NCBI GenBank assembly: GCA_016841425.1
Contig: JAENZE010000012.1
Coordinates: 1 to 64,000 of the forward strand
From: Syntrophomonas sp.
Lineage (GTDB): Bacteria > Bacillota > Syntrophomonadia > Syntrophomonadales > Syntrophomonadaceae
DNA length: 64,000 bases
Reading direction: 5' to 3'
Position numbers and translations under genes: made by a program
Shown here: positions 16,077-23,765 of the stretch, in pieces
How the letters are laid out: every line of letters begins with the position of its first letter
Numbering within the stretch: the stretch's first letter is position 1
The notes under the pieces: model-generated
Told to the model about the DNA's origin: nothing
Databases searched by the model: none
What the model saw: the letters and a program-made list of their open reading frames with translations, nothing else

Positions 16077-16952
16077 ATGACACAAGAAACAAATTCTAAA
16101 TTGTTAAAAGGAAAGCCCCTGGCAGACCAAATATTATTGGAAACTTCCCAACAGTTGGAAAGATTAAAAGAAAAAGGCATTTATCCCTGCCTGATCACTA
16201 TTGAGGTGGGTTCTGATCCTGCTTCCAGGTATTACCTGGAAAATCAAAGGCGTACGGCGGAAAGAGTTGGTATCAAGTATGAATCCAGGCAGCTGCCGGA
16301 TAACATTGCCCGAGAGGAAATGCTGGAAGTGATTGATGATATCAATCAAGACCCGGGCATACATGGTTTGATTATTAATCTTCCTCTGCCTGAGCACCTT
16401 AAGGCTAGTGAGATGCAGTGGAATATCAATAGTTTGAAAGATGTAGAAGGAGTCACTCCGCAGAATCTGGGCAAAATGGTTTTAGGAACTGAAGGCCTAA
16501 AGCCCTGTACAGCTCTGGCAATTGTAGAATTGATTAAATCCACCGGGGTAGATATCAAAGGAAAAGAAGTTACCGTCATTGGGCGCAGCAGTATAGTTGG
16601 CAAACCGGTTAGTCTGCTGCTTCTAGCTGAAAACTCTACTGTAACCATCTGTCATTCATTTACTTCTAAAGCCGGTTTGCTGGAAGCCCATGTGAAAAAA
16701 GCAGATATACTGGTAGCGGCACTGGGAGTGCCTGAATTTGTTAAAGGTGCATGGATAAAAGATAATGCTATAGTAATAGATGCCGGGATAAATAGTGTGG
16801 ATGGGAAAATGGTTGGTGATGTAGAATTTGAAGCTGCTGCAGCCAGAGCGGGATTCATAACGCCAGTTCCCGGGGGTGTAGGGCCAGTAACTACAGCATT
16901 GCTGATGAAAAATACTGTTGACGCAGTTTATATGCAGCTGTCCAATATTTAA
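16077..16952 (+). CDS. folD: Divergent FolD (methylene-tetrahydrofolate dehydrogenase/cyclohydrolase family)
   Basis: I take the ATG at 16077, ten bases after GGAGGT; the ATG at 16059 overlaps that site. The 291-residue product has the FolD fold with the NADP motif VIGRSSIVGKPV and the terminal PVPGGVGPVTTALLMKNT. Three catalytic-site positions are changed from the norm. The lysine of the YxxxK motif is Gln57 (YYLENQRR), the glutamine of VQLPLP is Asn101 (INLPLP), and the second Asp of KDVDG is Glu124 (KDVEG). The lysine is needed for cyclohydrolase activity in characterised enzymes, so this protein may keep only the dehydrogenase or do something else. Confidence 0.85.
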   Translation: MTQETNSKLLKGKPLADQILLETSQQLERLKEKGIYPCLITIEVGSDPASRYYLENQRRTAERVGIKYESRQLPDNIAREEMLEVIDDINQDPGIHGLIINLPLPEHLKASEMQWNINSLKDVEGVTPQNLGKMVLGTEGLKPCTALAIVELIKSTGVDIKGKEVTVIGRSSIVGKPVSLLLLAENSTVTICHSFTSKAGLLEAHVKKADILVAALGVPEFVKGAWIKDNAIVIDAGINSVDGKMVGDVEFEAAAARAGFITPVPGGVGPVTTALLMKNTVDAVYMQLSNI

Positions 16953-16979
16953 TAGATGACTGTGTTGGTAGATTGTGAT

Positions 16980-17002
16980 AGGACCTCAATGATAGAGGTC
17001 CT
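16980..17002 (+). terminator. Duplicated hairpin, copy 1 (after folD)
   Basis: AGGACCTC and AGAGGTCCT flank a short loop. The same 23 bases recur at 17153-17175 with one change, on the far side of the structured repeat at 17003-17124. No strong T-run follows this copy. Confidence 0.5.
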
Positions 17003-17124
17003 CAGGCCGATGAAGGGAGCGAATATCTGCGTTATTGCAAAAAGCCCGCTCAATCAACGTACTCCAGTACGCCTCAATCGCGGGCTTCTCTTATGCCTTG
17101 ATCTTCGCTTCCTTCATCGGCCTG
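17003..17124. repeat. Structured repeat family 2, copy 1
   Basis: Terminal arms at 17004-17023 and 17104-17123 are complementary in 19 of 20 positions. Nested inside is a hairpin with AAGCCCGC (17042-17049) and GCGGGCTT (17080-17087) and an inner GTACT/AGTAC. The central 90 bases match the reverse complement of 30876-30962 closely. The element is flanked by the 23-base duplicated hairpin (16980-17002 and 17153-17175). Confidence 0.7.
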
Positions 17125-17152
17125 GCATCTTGCCGACTTTGTCGACAAGCTG

Positions 17153-17175
17153 AGGACCTCAATAATAGAGGTCCT
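17153..17175 (+). terminator. Duplicated hairpin, copy 2
   Basis: AGGACCTC pairs with GAGGTCCT, followed by TTTATG. It is 22/23 identical to the copy at 16980-17002 and is the more likely functional terminator because of the T-run. Confidence 0.55.
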
Positions 17176-17207
17176 TTATGTATTATATTATACGGAGGAT
17201 GTAGGGC

Positions 17208-18092
17208 TTGAGATTAAGAAATATTACCGGCAGGACATTTGCAATTGAATATCCAAGTGCAGTAGGAATATACGTTCTGGAGGATAAAAGCTGTATACTC
17301 ATCGATAGTGGTGCCAGTGAAGTATATGGGCGCCGGACCCTTAAGATCTTAGAAGCCAGGGGCTGGCATGTTGCCGCTATTGTTAATACCCATGCTCATG
17401 GAGATCATAGTGGAGGCAACAAATATATTCAGGATGCTTCCGGGTGCAGGATATATACTTCTTCCCTGGAAGCGGCTTATTTGAACCACCCGGTCCTGGC
17501 CGCCTATTCCCTTTATCATTCAGTGCCTATGCAGGCACTAAAGAGCAAGTATTATACTGTTCCTTCTGGCACTGTCAATACCCCCTTGAAGCATAATTTG
17601 TTGGAGCTTCAGGGAGAAAAGTTTACCGTCTGGAATCTACCAGGACATAGTCTGGGGCATATAGGAATAGAAACACCCGATAAGGTGTTGTTTGCTGGTG
17701 ATAGTTTGATAGAAGAAAGAATTATATCTAAACATTCATTCCCCCATCTGGAAGATGTCGAAAGTCAGTTCAGAAGCCTGGAATTGTTAAAAAAGAGCGG
17801 TATTATTTATCTTTCCCATGGGGGGCTGGTGGAGAATAATGACGTTATTATTGAGAGCAATCATGAGCTCATAATTAACAACCTGGCCCTGGTAGAAGAG
17901 GTTATCAAGGGAGGATGCAGCCGAGAAGACATAATCAGAAAATTAGCCGATAATAATATGTTTGCTGTTAAAGAATATAATTATTTCCGGCTAATGACCA
18001 CTATAGCTGCCTACCTTGCTTTCTTACATAATAACGGCCGGGTCGGGATGGCTGTACAAGGAGGAAGTCTGCTTTTTTACCCTAATAAGTAA
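17208..18092 (+). CDS. MBL-fold metallo-hydrolase (glyoxalase II-like)
   Basis: The start is the TTG at 17208 after GGAGG. The 294-residue protein has the metallo-beta-lactamase signature THAHGDHSGG (HxHxDH complete), then NLPGHSLGH, FAGDSL and YLSHGG, so it should bind two metals and hydrolyse a thioester, phosphodiester or similar bond. It is a paralog of the MBL protein at 52914-53798: same length, same N-terminal IEYP/YIECP opening and shared architecture. That relative has a changed metal site. The substrate is unknown. Confidence 0.8.
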   Translation: MRLRNITGRTFAIEYPSAVGIYVLEDKSCILIDSGASEVYGRRTLKILEARGWHVAAIVNTHAHGDHSGGNKYIQDASGCRIYTSSLEAAYLNHPVLAAYSLYHSVPMQALKSKYYTVPSGTVNTPLKHNLLELQGEKFTVWNLPGHSLGHIGIETPDKVLFAGDSLIEERIISKHSFPHLEDVESQFRSLELLKKSGIIYLSHGGLVENNDVIIESNHELIINNLALVEEVIKGGCSREDIIRKLADNNMFAVKEYNYFRLMTTIAAYLAFLHNNGRVGMAVQGGSLLFYPNK

Positions 18093-18228
18093 AGATATAA
18101 GTATGTATTTAGGCGATTATATACTTAAGGTGCAGGGATTAAGTTCATAATTTAGATATTACCATCTGTAGAAGCCGGTCAAATGCGTCCTGTCGGTTCT
18201 GATACTGAGCTGGCAACTGCCAGATATG

Positions 18229-18246
18229 CTTCCCCACCCGGGGAAG
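18229..18246. terminator. Hairpin between convergent MBL and ParA-like genes
   Basis: CTTCCCC (18229-18235) pairs with GGGGAAG (18240-18246). There is no clear T-run on either strand, so terminator function is tentative. Confidence 0.4.
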
Positions 18247-18261
18247 ATCATGAATCGCACT

Positions 18262-18801
18262 TCATTCTGGTACCATATCTGCTACTCTGAATTCTCCAAA
18301 ATAGTCCAGCATGGCAAACAATACCTCGCTGTTATTACTCCATTCCTTGGTATTTATAATGGTGGGGATAACCAAGTCGATAGGGTGTTTGTTGTCTGTA
18401 GATAAAGATATCAATTTATCCAAAGAAGGGAGTGCTGCTGCGTCTTCTGCTCTCAAGTCGGTACAGGCAGCTATCAGGTCAATATTCTCCAGCATATCCA
18501 GGTGTTCTGCCAGGTCTTCCCCGGTGTCTATAATGACAAAATTATATTCATTAAAATCAGCGGTACTGATCTTTGAAATAGGTGTAATAAATATATCAAA
18601 GCCCATATTAGTAGTCACCTTAAGATCGCAAGGTTTGTTATTGACGTTATCGATATTAAACCACATCTTTAGTAAAGCGGGATCCCCGGATTCCAAAAGG
18701 ACAGTCTTGTACCCCGATATGGCCAGGCCTGCGGCCAGGTTTACTGCTATGGTTGTCTTGCCCTGGGCTGGATAAGCAGAAATGAGAGCCAGTGATTTCA
18801 T
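18262..18801 (-). CDS. Orphan MinD/ParA-like ATPase with altered Walker A
   Basis: The ATG at 18799-18801 follows GGGAGG by nine bases; an in-frame ATG further upstream has no such site. The 179-residue product begins MKSLALISAYPAQGKTT. This is a P-loop of the SIMIBI class, but the signature lysine of the deviant Walker A (KGGxxGKT) is missing, replaced by YPA. VIIDTGED supplies the Walker B aspartate. It is shorter than typical MinD (about 260), and no amphipathic C-terminal helix is evident. No ParB, MinC or flagellar gene is nearby. Confidence 0.65.
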   Translation of the reverse strand: MKSLALISAYPAQGKTTIAVNLAAGLAISGYKTVLLESGDPALLKMWFNIDNVNNKPCDLKVTTNMGFDIFITPISKISTADFNEYNFVIIDTGEDLAEHLDMLENIDLIAACTDLRAEDAAALPSLDKLISLSTDNKHPIDLVIPTIINTKEWSNNSEVLFAMLDYFGEFRVADMVPE

Positions 18802-18963
18802 TAGTATCAACCTCCCAGTGTTACTCAATGTTTCGTAAACTTTAATGTGAATTTAGACTGAGGAGCATCGTCTCAACCAGCACACAGTGTCTGAGCTGAA
18901 AGAGTATACCTTAACGACCAAATCGCCATTAGCATTCCGGATTATTAATGGAAATTCAATAAT

Positions 18964-18993
18964 AAAGCAGCAGGCGGACCTGCTGCTTTTATT
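18964..18993. terminator. Bidirectional terminator
   Basis: AAAGCAGCAGG (18964-18974) and CCTGCTGCTTT (18979-18989) form a perfect 11-bp stem with a 4-nt loop. It lies downstream of the thiolase gene on the minus strand. Confidence 0.85.
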
Positions 18994-19025
18994 ATACTAT
19001 AAGGATTCATGAGACGGGTTATTAT

Positions 19026-20252
19026 CTAAATATCTCTAGTCCAGAGTGAAGCCATAGCGGCACCGCCGCCTACACACAGGGATGCGCCGCCATTAGTAAC
19101 ACCCAGTCTTTCCATTTCATAATAGAGGCTGACAATAATTCTTAATCCAGTACATCCAACCGGATGGCCTAGTCCAATACCAGAGCCATTGTTATTGATG
19201 TTACCGGGTTTTTCCAGGGTACCCATATTAAGCTCAATGCCTGCTTCTTCCTTTATCATCTTACCAACACCAATTACCTGGGCGGCAAAGGCTTCGTTGA
19301 TTTCCCAATAATCAACCTGATCGTAATTCATGCCTGCCTGCTTGAGAACTTTCGGGATGGCTACAGCAGGACCAAGACCCATAACTTTTGCATCTACACC
19401 TTCACTGCAAATGTTAACCAGTTTCATCAGGGGCTTGATTCCCAACTCTTCAGCTTTTTTCTTGGTCATAAATACTGCTGCGGCTGAAGCATCATTCAAA
19501 CCGGAAGCATTGGCTGCAGTTACTACGCCGTTCTTCTTGAATGCGGGTGATAACCTGGCCATAGATTCCAAACTGGCTCCCCGGATAGGATGCTCGTCAG
19601 CTTCAAACAGTATTTCCTTTTTGCCTTTTTTGACTAATACGGGAAGGACTTCCCTTTTAAAACGGCCTTCATCATTGGCTAAAACTGCCCGGGCATGACT
19701 TATGAGTGCCAGTTGATCGCATTCTTCTCTGGTTATGCCATATCTTTCAGCAATATTCTCAGCAGTTCCACCCATGTGGATTCCGCCCGCTAATTTACAT
19801 ACCAGGCCATCTGAAAGCATAGCATCCTGGAGTTTTGTATCGCCCATTCTAGCACCCCATCTGGCGTTCTGAGCGAGATAAGGAATATTACTCATGCTCT
19901 CGGTTCCGACTACGATAGCAATCTCAGTTTTCCCCAGCATAAGGCTGTGTGCTGCAATTTCAACAGCCCGCATGGCTGATGCGCAGTTCTGGTTGACCAT
20001 CATAGCGGCCGACCTATCTGGCAGACCAGATTCAATAGCTACTATACGGGCCGGACAAGAACCATTTCCGTGATGGAGGCACATACCCAGAACCAGTTCA
20101 TCTATCACGGATGCTTCGATACCAGCTCTTTTAATAGCTTCAGCTGCTGCTAAATTCGATAGATCGTTGGCTCTTACCCCCTGCAACGTTCCACCATAAT
20201 CTCCGATAGGCGTTCTACACGCACTGACCATTACAACTTCGTTGTTTGACAT
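19026..20252 (-). CDS. Acetyl-CoA C-acetyltransferase (thiolase)
   Basis: The ATG follows AGGGGGAT. The 408-residue protein is a condensing/cleaving thiolase. The nucleophilic cysteine is C90 in VNQNCASAMRA, with the histidine in GHPVGCTG and the second cysteine in SLCVGGGAAMA near the C-terminus. It cleaves acetoacetyl-CoA or longer 3-ketoacyl-CoA, the last step of beta-oxidation, which is central to energy gain in fatty-acid-degrading syntrophs. It is transcribed alone and ends at the strong hairpin at 18964-18993. Catabolic direction is inferred from the organism type. Confidence 0.92.
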   Translation of the reverse strand: MSNNEVVMVSACRTPIGDYGGTLQGVRANDLSNLAAAEAIKRAGIEASVIDELVLGMCLHHGNGSCPARIVAIESGLPDRSAAMMVNQNCASAMRAVEIAAHSLMLGKTEIAIVVGTESMSNIPYLAQNARWGARMGDTKLQDAMLSDGLVCKLAGGIHMGGTAENIAERYGITREECDQLALISHARAVLANDEGRFKREVLPVLVKKGKKEILFEADEHPIRGASLESMARLSPAFKKNGVVTAANASGLNDASAAAVFMTKKKAEELGIKPLMKLVNICSEGVDAKVMGLGPAVAIPKVLKQAGMNYDQVDYWEINEAFAAQVIGVGKMIKEEAGIELNMGTLEKPGNINNNGSGIGLGHPVGCTGLRIIVSLYYEMERLGVTNGGASLCVGGGAAMASLWTRDI

Positions 20253-20629
20253 AAATCATAATCCCCCTTTTAACATATTTCCCATACTACCTTAAAAACC
20301 ATTACCACTCACCAATAGCATTCGAGATGGAAGATATAAAATCCTGCCGAAAAAATCTGATAAATAACGTTAATTACAGAAAAAAGATATAAATAGAGGC
20401 CAACATACATTTAAGCGCTTAATTTGTCATAAATCGACATTGACGGCTGTTGACATATATGCTGAATAAAAAATTGCCTTCGAGTATTAACAGGTAAACT
20501 CCTAAAGCAGTACAGCTTTAAGAAGGAACTCTGCCTTTATACCATGGGAGGCATGAAGCAACGTCTTAATATGTATACTTTCGGTGTGTTATAATAATTT
20601 AGTAATTATCAACATAAGGGGGAAGCGCA
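20253..20629. other. Intergenic region between divergent thiolase and small membrane protein genes
   Basis: This 377-base divergent region contains a perfect 12-bp palindrome, TTAAGCGCTTAA, at 20412-20423, which could be an operator. An extended -10 box, TGTTATAAT, lies at 20587-20595, about 35 bases before the small membrane protein gene. No -35 consensus is obvious for either direction and no other gene is visible. Confidence 0.4.
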
Positions 20630-20734
20630 ATGGATGAACTATCTAAACAGGTAAAACAAGACCTGCTTCGAACATTATTGTGGTCCGTGATAGCAATGGT
20701 GGCTGCAGGTGCTGTGTATTATCTGGTATGGTGA
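20630..20734 (+). CDS. Small single-span membrane protein, 34 aa
   Basis: An ATG at 20630 follows AAGGGGGAAG with good spacing. The product starts MDELSKQVKQDLLRTLLW and continues as one transmembrane helix ending in VYYLVW. An extended -10 promoter element precedes it. The last codons and the stop lie inside a 14-bp perfect hairpin (20718-20731 with 20740-20753), which may be its terminator or an mRNA-stabilising structure. The family is not recognised. Such short alpha-helical proteins often bind larger membrane enzymes, but that is speculation here. Confidence 0.6.
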   Translation: MDELSKQVKQDLLRTLLWSVIAMVAAGAVYYLVW

Positions 20735-20753
20735 GATAACCATACCAGATAAT
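20718..20753. terminator. 14-bp perfect hairpin overlapping the end of the 34-aa gene
   Basis: ATTATCTGGTATGG (20718-20731) and CCATACCAGATAAT (20740-20753) with an 8-nt loop. There is no T-run, so it may protect the mRNA end rather than terminate. Confidence 0.55.
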
Positions 20754-20851
20754 TGAAAACTGTGGTTTGTATTTGTGATAATTTGAGGATAGCTTCTTAT
20801 TTACTTTAGATGCTGCGAGATTTGGGTTTTATCATGGAGGAAACATCACCC

Positions 20852-21223
20852 TTAATTATGGTCATGATGGCAGTCGTGTTCATGATCATGTCCTTCGTGA
20901 GAACAAGTTTCGTTGGTAGCTTGCAGGGTATCGCTCAAATAGGCAGCTACAATTTGGTCTACCGTACCGGTTAAGCCGGTGATGGTTTGGATGTTATTAT
21001 CTGCAAAAAGGTCACGAGCTCGTTGACCCATGCCTCCAGCGATTACCACATGAACTCCCTGCTGATGCAAGAAGGGTGGCAAAACACCCGGAGCATGCCC
21101 GGGATTTTGTAAAACGCTCTGACTAATAACTTTATTATCCTCAATATCATAGATGACGAAGTTATCGCAGTGCCCAAAATGCTGAGCAGCTTCATTTCCG
21201 GTTCTAGCAATGGCTAATCTCAT
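20852..21223 (-). CDS. NifX/NifB-type dinitrogenase iron-molybdenum cofactor-binding domain protein with His-rich tail
   Basis: The ATG follows AGGGAGATG. Residues 1-100 form the NifX-NifB (Fe-Mo-co biosynthesis) RNase H-like domain: MRLAIA, FGHCDNFVIYDIE, VVIAGGMGQRARDLF and a TGLTGTVDQIV segment. Residues 105-123 are a metal-binding tail rich in His (HEGHDHEHDCHHDH). Stand-alone members occur widely in anaerobes without nitrogenase, often near Mrp/NBP35 ATPases, and are thought to carry iron-sulfur or metal clusters. No nif gene is nearby here. Confidence 0.85.
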   Translation of the reverse strand: MRLAIARTGNEAAQHFGHCDNFVIYDIEDNKVISQSVLQNPGHAPGVLPPFLHQQGVHVVIAGGMGQRARDLFADNNIQTITGLTGTVDQIVAAYLSDTLQATNETCSHEGHDHEHDCHHDHN

Positions 21224-21656
21224 AATTTTTCATCTCCCTATAGTTTATTAGCTTAAGGTATGTTGACTTCTACGTTACGCTTCTGCCTAACTTATTATCT
21301 CAACCTGCACTAGTTTTTAGCCCAAGTCTATATTATTAAAATAATGGGCATATGTCAATAAAAACTGATCAAATTGAATCTATAGTTTTAGAGATTAATA
21401 TATAAAATGCTGCTGTGATAGACATAATAAGAGAAATACAGCCAAGGTATACTGTGTGCAAGTTTGACATTCCAGCGACAAATATGGTATTTTTCGCTTA
21501 ACAAAGCAATTCTGTCCAAGTGGACGCTTAAGGGATTTGAAACCTGAGGCCGATACTATTTATAGAATGGAAAACTCATAAAGCGGATAAGCGAGTATAC
21601 CAGACACAGGAGTCAAAGAGTAATCCTGGTTGGGAGATTAATTAGGAGGGATTAAT
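21224..21656. other. Intergenic region upstream of thioredoxin gene
   Basis: This 433-base divergent region shows no gene. A TTGAAA followed after 17 bases by TTATAG, then ATGG, near 21537-21566, is a weak promoter candidate for the thioredoxin gene. No repeat or riboswitch-like structure was recognised. Confidence 0.3.
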
Positions 21657-21983
21657 ATGGCAAGTATCAAAGATATTACCAGCGCTAATTTCGATAAGGA
21701 AGTATTGAAATCAGATCTACCAGTACTAATAGATTTCTGGGCACCCTGGTGTGGTCCATGCCGTATGGTAAGTCCGGTGGTTGAAAATCTTGCAGATGAA
21801 AACCAGGGAAAAATAAATGTAGGTAAGATTAATGTTGATGAAAATCAGAATTTGGCTATGCAGTATGGCGTCAGATCCATTCCTACTCTTTCCTTCTTTA
21901 AGGGTGGCTCGGAAGTAAAAAGAGTCGTAGGAGCTCAAGGTAAAGCTCAGCTGCAGAAGGTAATAGACGAAGTTACAGGTTAG
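21657..21983 (+). CDS. trxA: Thioredoxin
   Basis: The ATG follows TTAGGAGGG. The 108-residue product is a canonical small thioredoxin with the redox site WCGPC (C32, C35), DFWAPW before it, the cis-proline loop RSIPTL and the C-terminal helix. It reduces protein disulfides in the cytosol. No thioredoxin reductase gene is adjacent. A perfect terminator (22003-22027) follows, so it is monocistronic. Confidence 0.97.
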   Translation: MASIKDITSANFDKEVLKSDLPVLIDFWAPWCGPCRMVSPVVENLADENQGKINVGKINVDENQNLAMQYGVRSIPTLSFFKGGSEVKRVVGAQGKAQLQKVIDEVTG

Positions 21984-22002
21984 AACTGATGTTTTTAGTC
22001 AG

Positions 22003-22033
22003 GGTCAGGAGGAATTACCTCCTGACCTCTTTA
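22003..22033. terminator. Terminator between trxA and a convergent small gene
   Basis: GGTCAGGAGG (22003-22012) and CCTCCTGACC (22018-22027) form a 10-bp stem with loop AATTA, followed by TCTTT. Confidence 0.85.
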
Positions 22034-22177
22034 ATCCTCGTCATTTTCTTCTGAATGGGTGCAGTAATATATATTATCTTCCTGAATAAGAAATTCGCAA
22101 CCCTGACAATCGTTCCCCATGACCGGCATTTCATTTAGTAAGCAGAATATGAAATTTCCCAGGGTAACCTCCTTCAT
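22031..22177 (-). CDS. Small cysteine-containing protein, 48 aa
   Basis: An ATG at 22175-22177 is preceded by GGATGGAGGTG at good distance. The product MKEVTLGNFIFCLLNEM continues to a likely metal site: CQGC at residues 24-27, then C39 and H41 (YYCTH), ending in an acidic tail. A CxxC...CxH arrangement suggests one bound zinc or a redox-active thiol pair. It lies 32 bases downstream of rarA in the same direction and may be co-transcribed with it. The family is not recognised. Confidence 0.65.
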   Translation of the reverse strand: MKEVTLGNFIFCLLNEMPVMGNDCQGCEFLIQEDNIYYCTHSEENDED

Positions 22178-22209
22178 AATGCAACACCTCCATCCTTAAT
22201 CAGGTTGAT

Positions 22210-23526
22210 TTATTCTTTTGCTGGTAAGGCTCGGTTATCCAGCATCTTTTTAATTTCAATTTCGTGTCCTTCACTGCCCGCCTCGTAAAAAACTGTTCCG
22301 GTTAGGTCTTCAGGGAGATAGTTCTGTTTCACGTATCCGCCGTAATCATGAGGGTACCTGTATCCTTCTCCTTTGCCTGTCAGCCGCCTGGCCTGAGGAT
22401 GAGAGGAATCTGCTATATGTAAAGGAACTGATATTTTCTTGGAGTCTCTCACCGCAGTGTAAGCTTTTTGAATAGCCAGCAGACTACTGTTGCTTTTAGG
22501 TGCGGCAGCCAGGTATATGGATGCTTCAGCTAAAGGGATTCTGGCCTCAGGCATACCCACAAGTTGAACTGCATGAGCTGCAGCACTGGCCAGGGTCAAA
22601 GCATATGGGTCAGCCAGGCCTATATCTTCGGCAGCATGGATCACCAGGCGTCTGGCTATAAACATGGGGTCTTCGCCCCCTTCGAGCATGACCGCCAGCC
22701 AGAATACGGCAGCATCAGGATCAGAACCCCGGATGCTTTTTATGAAGGCTGAAATACTGTCATAATGACTGTCACCCTTACGGTCGTATTTTATCATAGG
22801 CCGGGTAAGTAATTTTTGGAGCAGATCTACATCGATCACTAAATTACCTTCGTCATGCTTGTTTGATTTCACAGCTGTTTCCAGTATATTCAAGGCCATA
22901 CGGGCATCCCCCTTACAGGCAGCAGCAAGGGCATCAATGGCTTCTTCATCAATAGAGACATTCAAGCTGCCTAATCCTCTGTCTCTATCTTTAAGGGCTG
23001 TATTAATAATAGTCGTGAGGTGCTTATCCTGCAGAGGTTCGAGAATATAGAGTTTAATACGCGATAATAGTGCATTATTTAGCTCGAAAAGGGGATTCTC
23101 TGTAGTAGCGCCTATCAACAACAGAGTGGCGTCCTCTACAAAAGGCAGCAGCACATCCTGTTGACTCTTGTTGAAACGGTGAATTTCATCCACAAACAAT
23201 ATCGTTTTCTGCTGATAATACTTGAGTCTTTGAGAGGCATCGGCAGCAATTTTGCGAATATCATTTACTCCAGCCGTGACTGCAAGTATTGACTCAAAAT
23301 GAGCACTGGTCATGTCGGCTATAATTCCTGCAATACTGGTTTTACCAGTTCCAGGCGGGCCATATAATATTAATGAGTGCAGTTCGTCTTTAGCGATTAA
23401 ATTCCGCAGACTGGAACCAGGCCCCACCACATGTTCCTGTCCGACTACCTCGTCTAGAGTGCGAGGACGCATCCTATAAGCCAGAGGAGTCTTAAGATCT
23501 TTTTCACCCAGATCAAACAAATCCAT
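22210..23526 (-). CDS. rarA: Replication-associated recombination protein A (RarA/MgsA)
   Basis: The start is the ATG at 23524-23526 with GACGGAGG before it; an ATG 16 codons further upstream lacks one. The 438-residue AAA+ ATPase, of the clamp-loader family, acts at stalled replication forks. Visible features are RTLDEVVGQEHVVG, Walker A GPPGTGKTS, Walker B LFVDEIHRFNK, sensor GATTENP, and the C-terminal MgsA domain with DPDAAVFWLA and PKSNSS. Length is normal. Confidence 0.95.
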   Translation of the reverse strand: MDLFDLGEKDLKTPLAYRMRPRTLDEVVGQEHVVGPGSSLRNLIAKDELHSLILYGPPGTGKTSIAGIIADMTSAHFESILAVTAGVNDIRKIAADASQRLKYYQQKTILFVDEIHRFNKSQQDVLLPFVEDATLLLIGATTENPLFELNNALLSRIKLYILEPLQDKHLTTIINTALKDRDRGLGSLNVSIDEEAIDALAAACKGDARMALNILETAVKSNKHDEGNLVIDVDLLQKLLTRPMIKYDRKGDSHYDSISAFIKSIRGSDPDAAVFWLAVMLEGGEDPMFIARRLVIHAAEDIGLADPYALTLASAAAHAVQLVGMPEARIPLAEASIYLAAAPKSNSSLLAIQKAYTAVRDSKKISVPLHIADSSHPQARRLTGKGEGYRYPHDYGGYVKQNYLPEDLTGTVFYEAGSEGHEIEIKKMLDNRALPAKE

Positions 23527-23602
23527 TTTTCTGCCTCCGTCAAGGGCATAATTACTGCAGTTATTATAAAACAAAAAAACATTAACTCACAAGGGGCAAC
23601 TG

Positions 23603-23703
23603 GGTGACACGGGGACGGTCCTTTTGTCACCTTATTTATTCGCTGAAAAGGGGTGACAAAAGGACCGTCCCCGTGTCACCTGAAAGGACCGTCCCCTTGT
23701 CAC
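23603..23703. repeat. REP-like palindrome (GTGACACGGGGACGGTCC type) plus extra half-site
   Basis: Two exact inverted 29-base arms at 23603-23631 and 23652-23680 carry GGGGACGGTCCTTTTGTCACC. A third partial copy, GGACCGTCCCCTTGTCAC, follows at 23686-23703. This sequence family is common in Clostridia and is usually linked to IS200-type REP-associated transposases. None is in the window. It lies between the divergent genes rarA and mnmA. Confidence 0.85.
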
Positions 23704-23714
23704 GGTATCCTCAG

Positions 23715-23744
23715 TTGGCATAGGTTGCGTATAAATGTTACAAT
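23715..23744 (+). promoter_or_regulatory. Promoter for mnmA
   Basis: TTGGCA (23715-23720), 18 bases, TACAAT (23739-23744). It lies 22 bases before the GTG start and just outside the REP-like element. Confidence 0.5.
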
Positions 23745-23765
23745 GACCGATAAAGGAGGTCTACA

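Noticed and set aside
16956-17153. 65-codon frame with PLNQRTPVRLNRG sequence
   Set aside because: It reads through repeat family 2. The similar peptide at 30785-30967 comes from the second copy, so likeness reflects the repeat and not a gene family.
23603-23703. Repeated units considered as a CRISPR array
   Set aside because: The units are inverted, there are only three and no regular spacers; they are palindromic REP-like sequence. No CRISPR array or cas gene was seen anywhere in the window.
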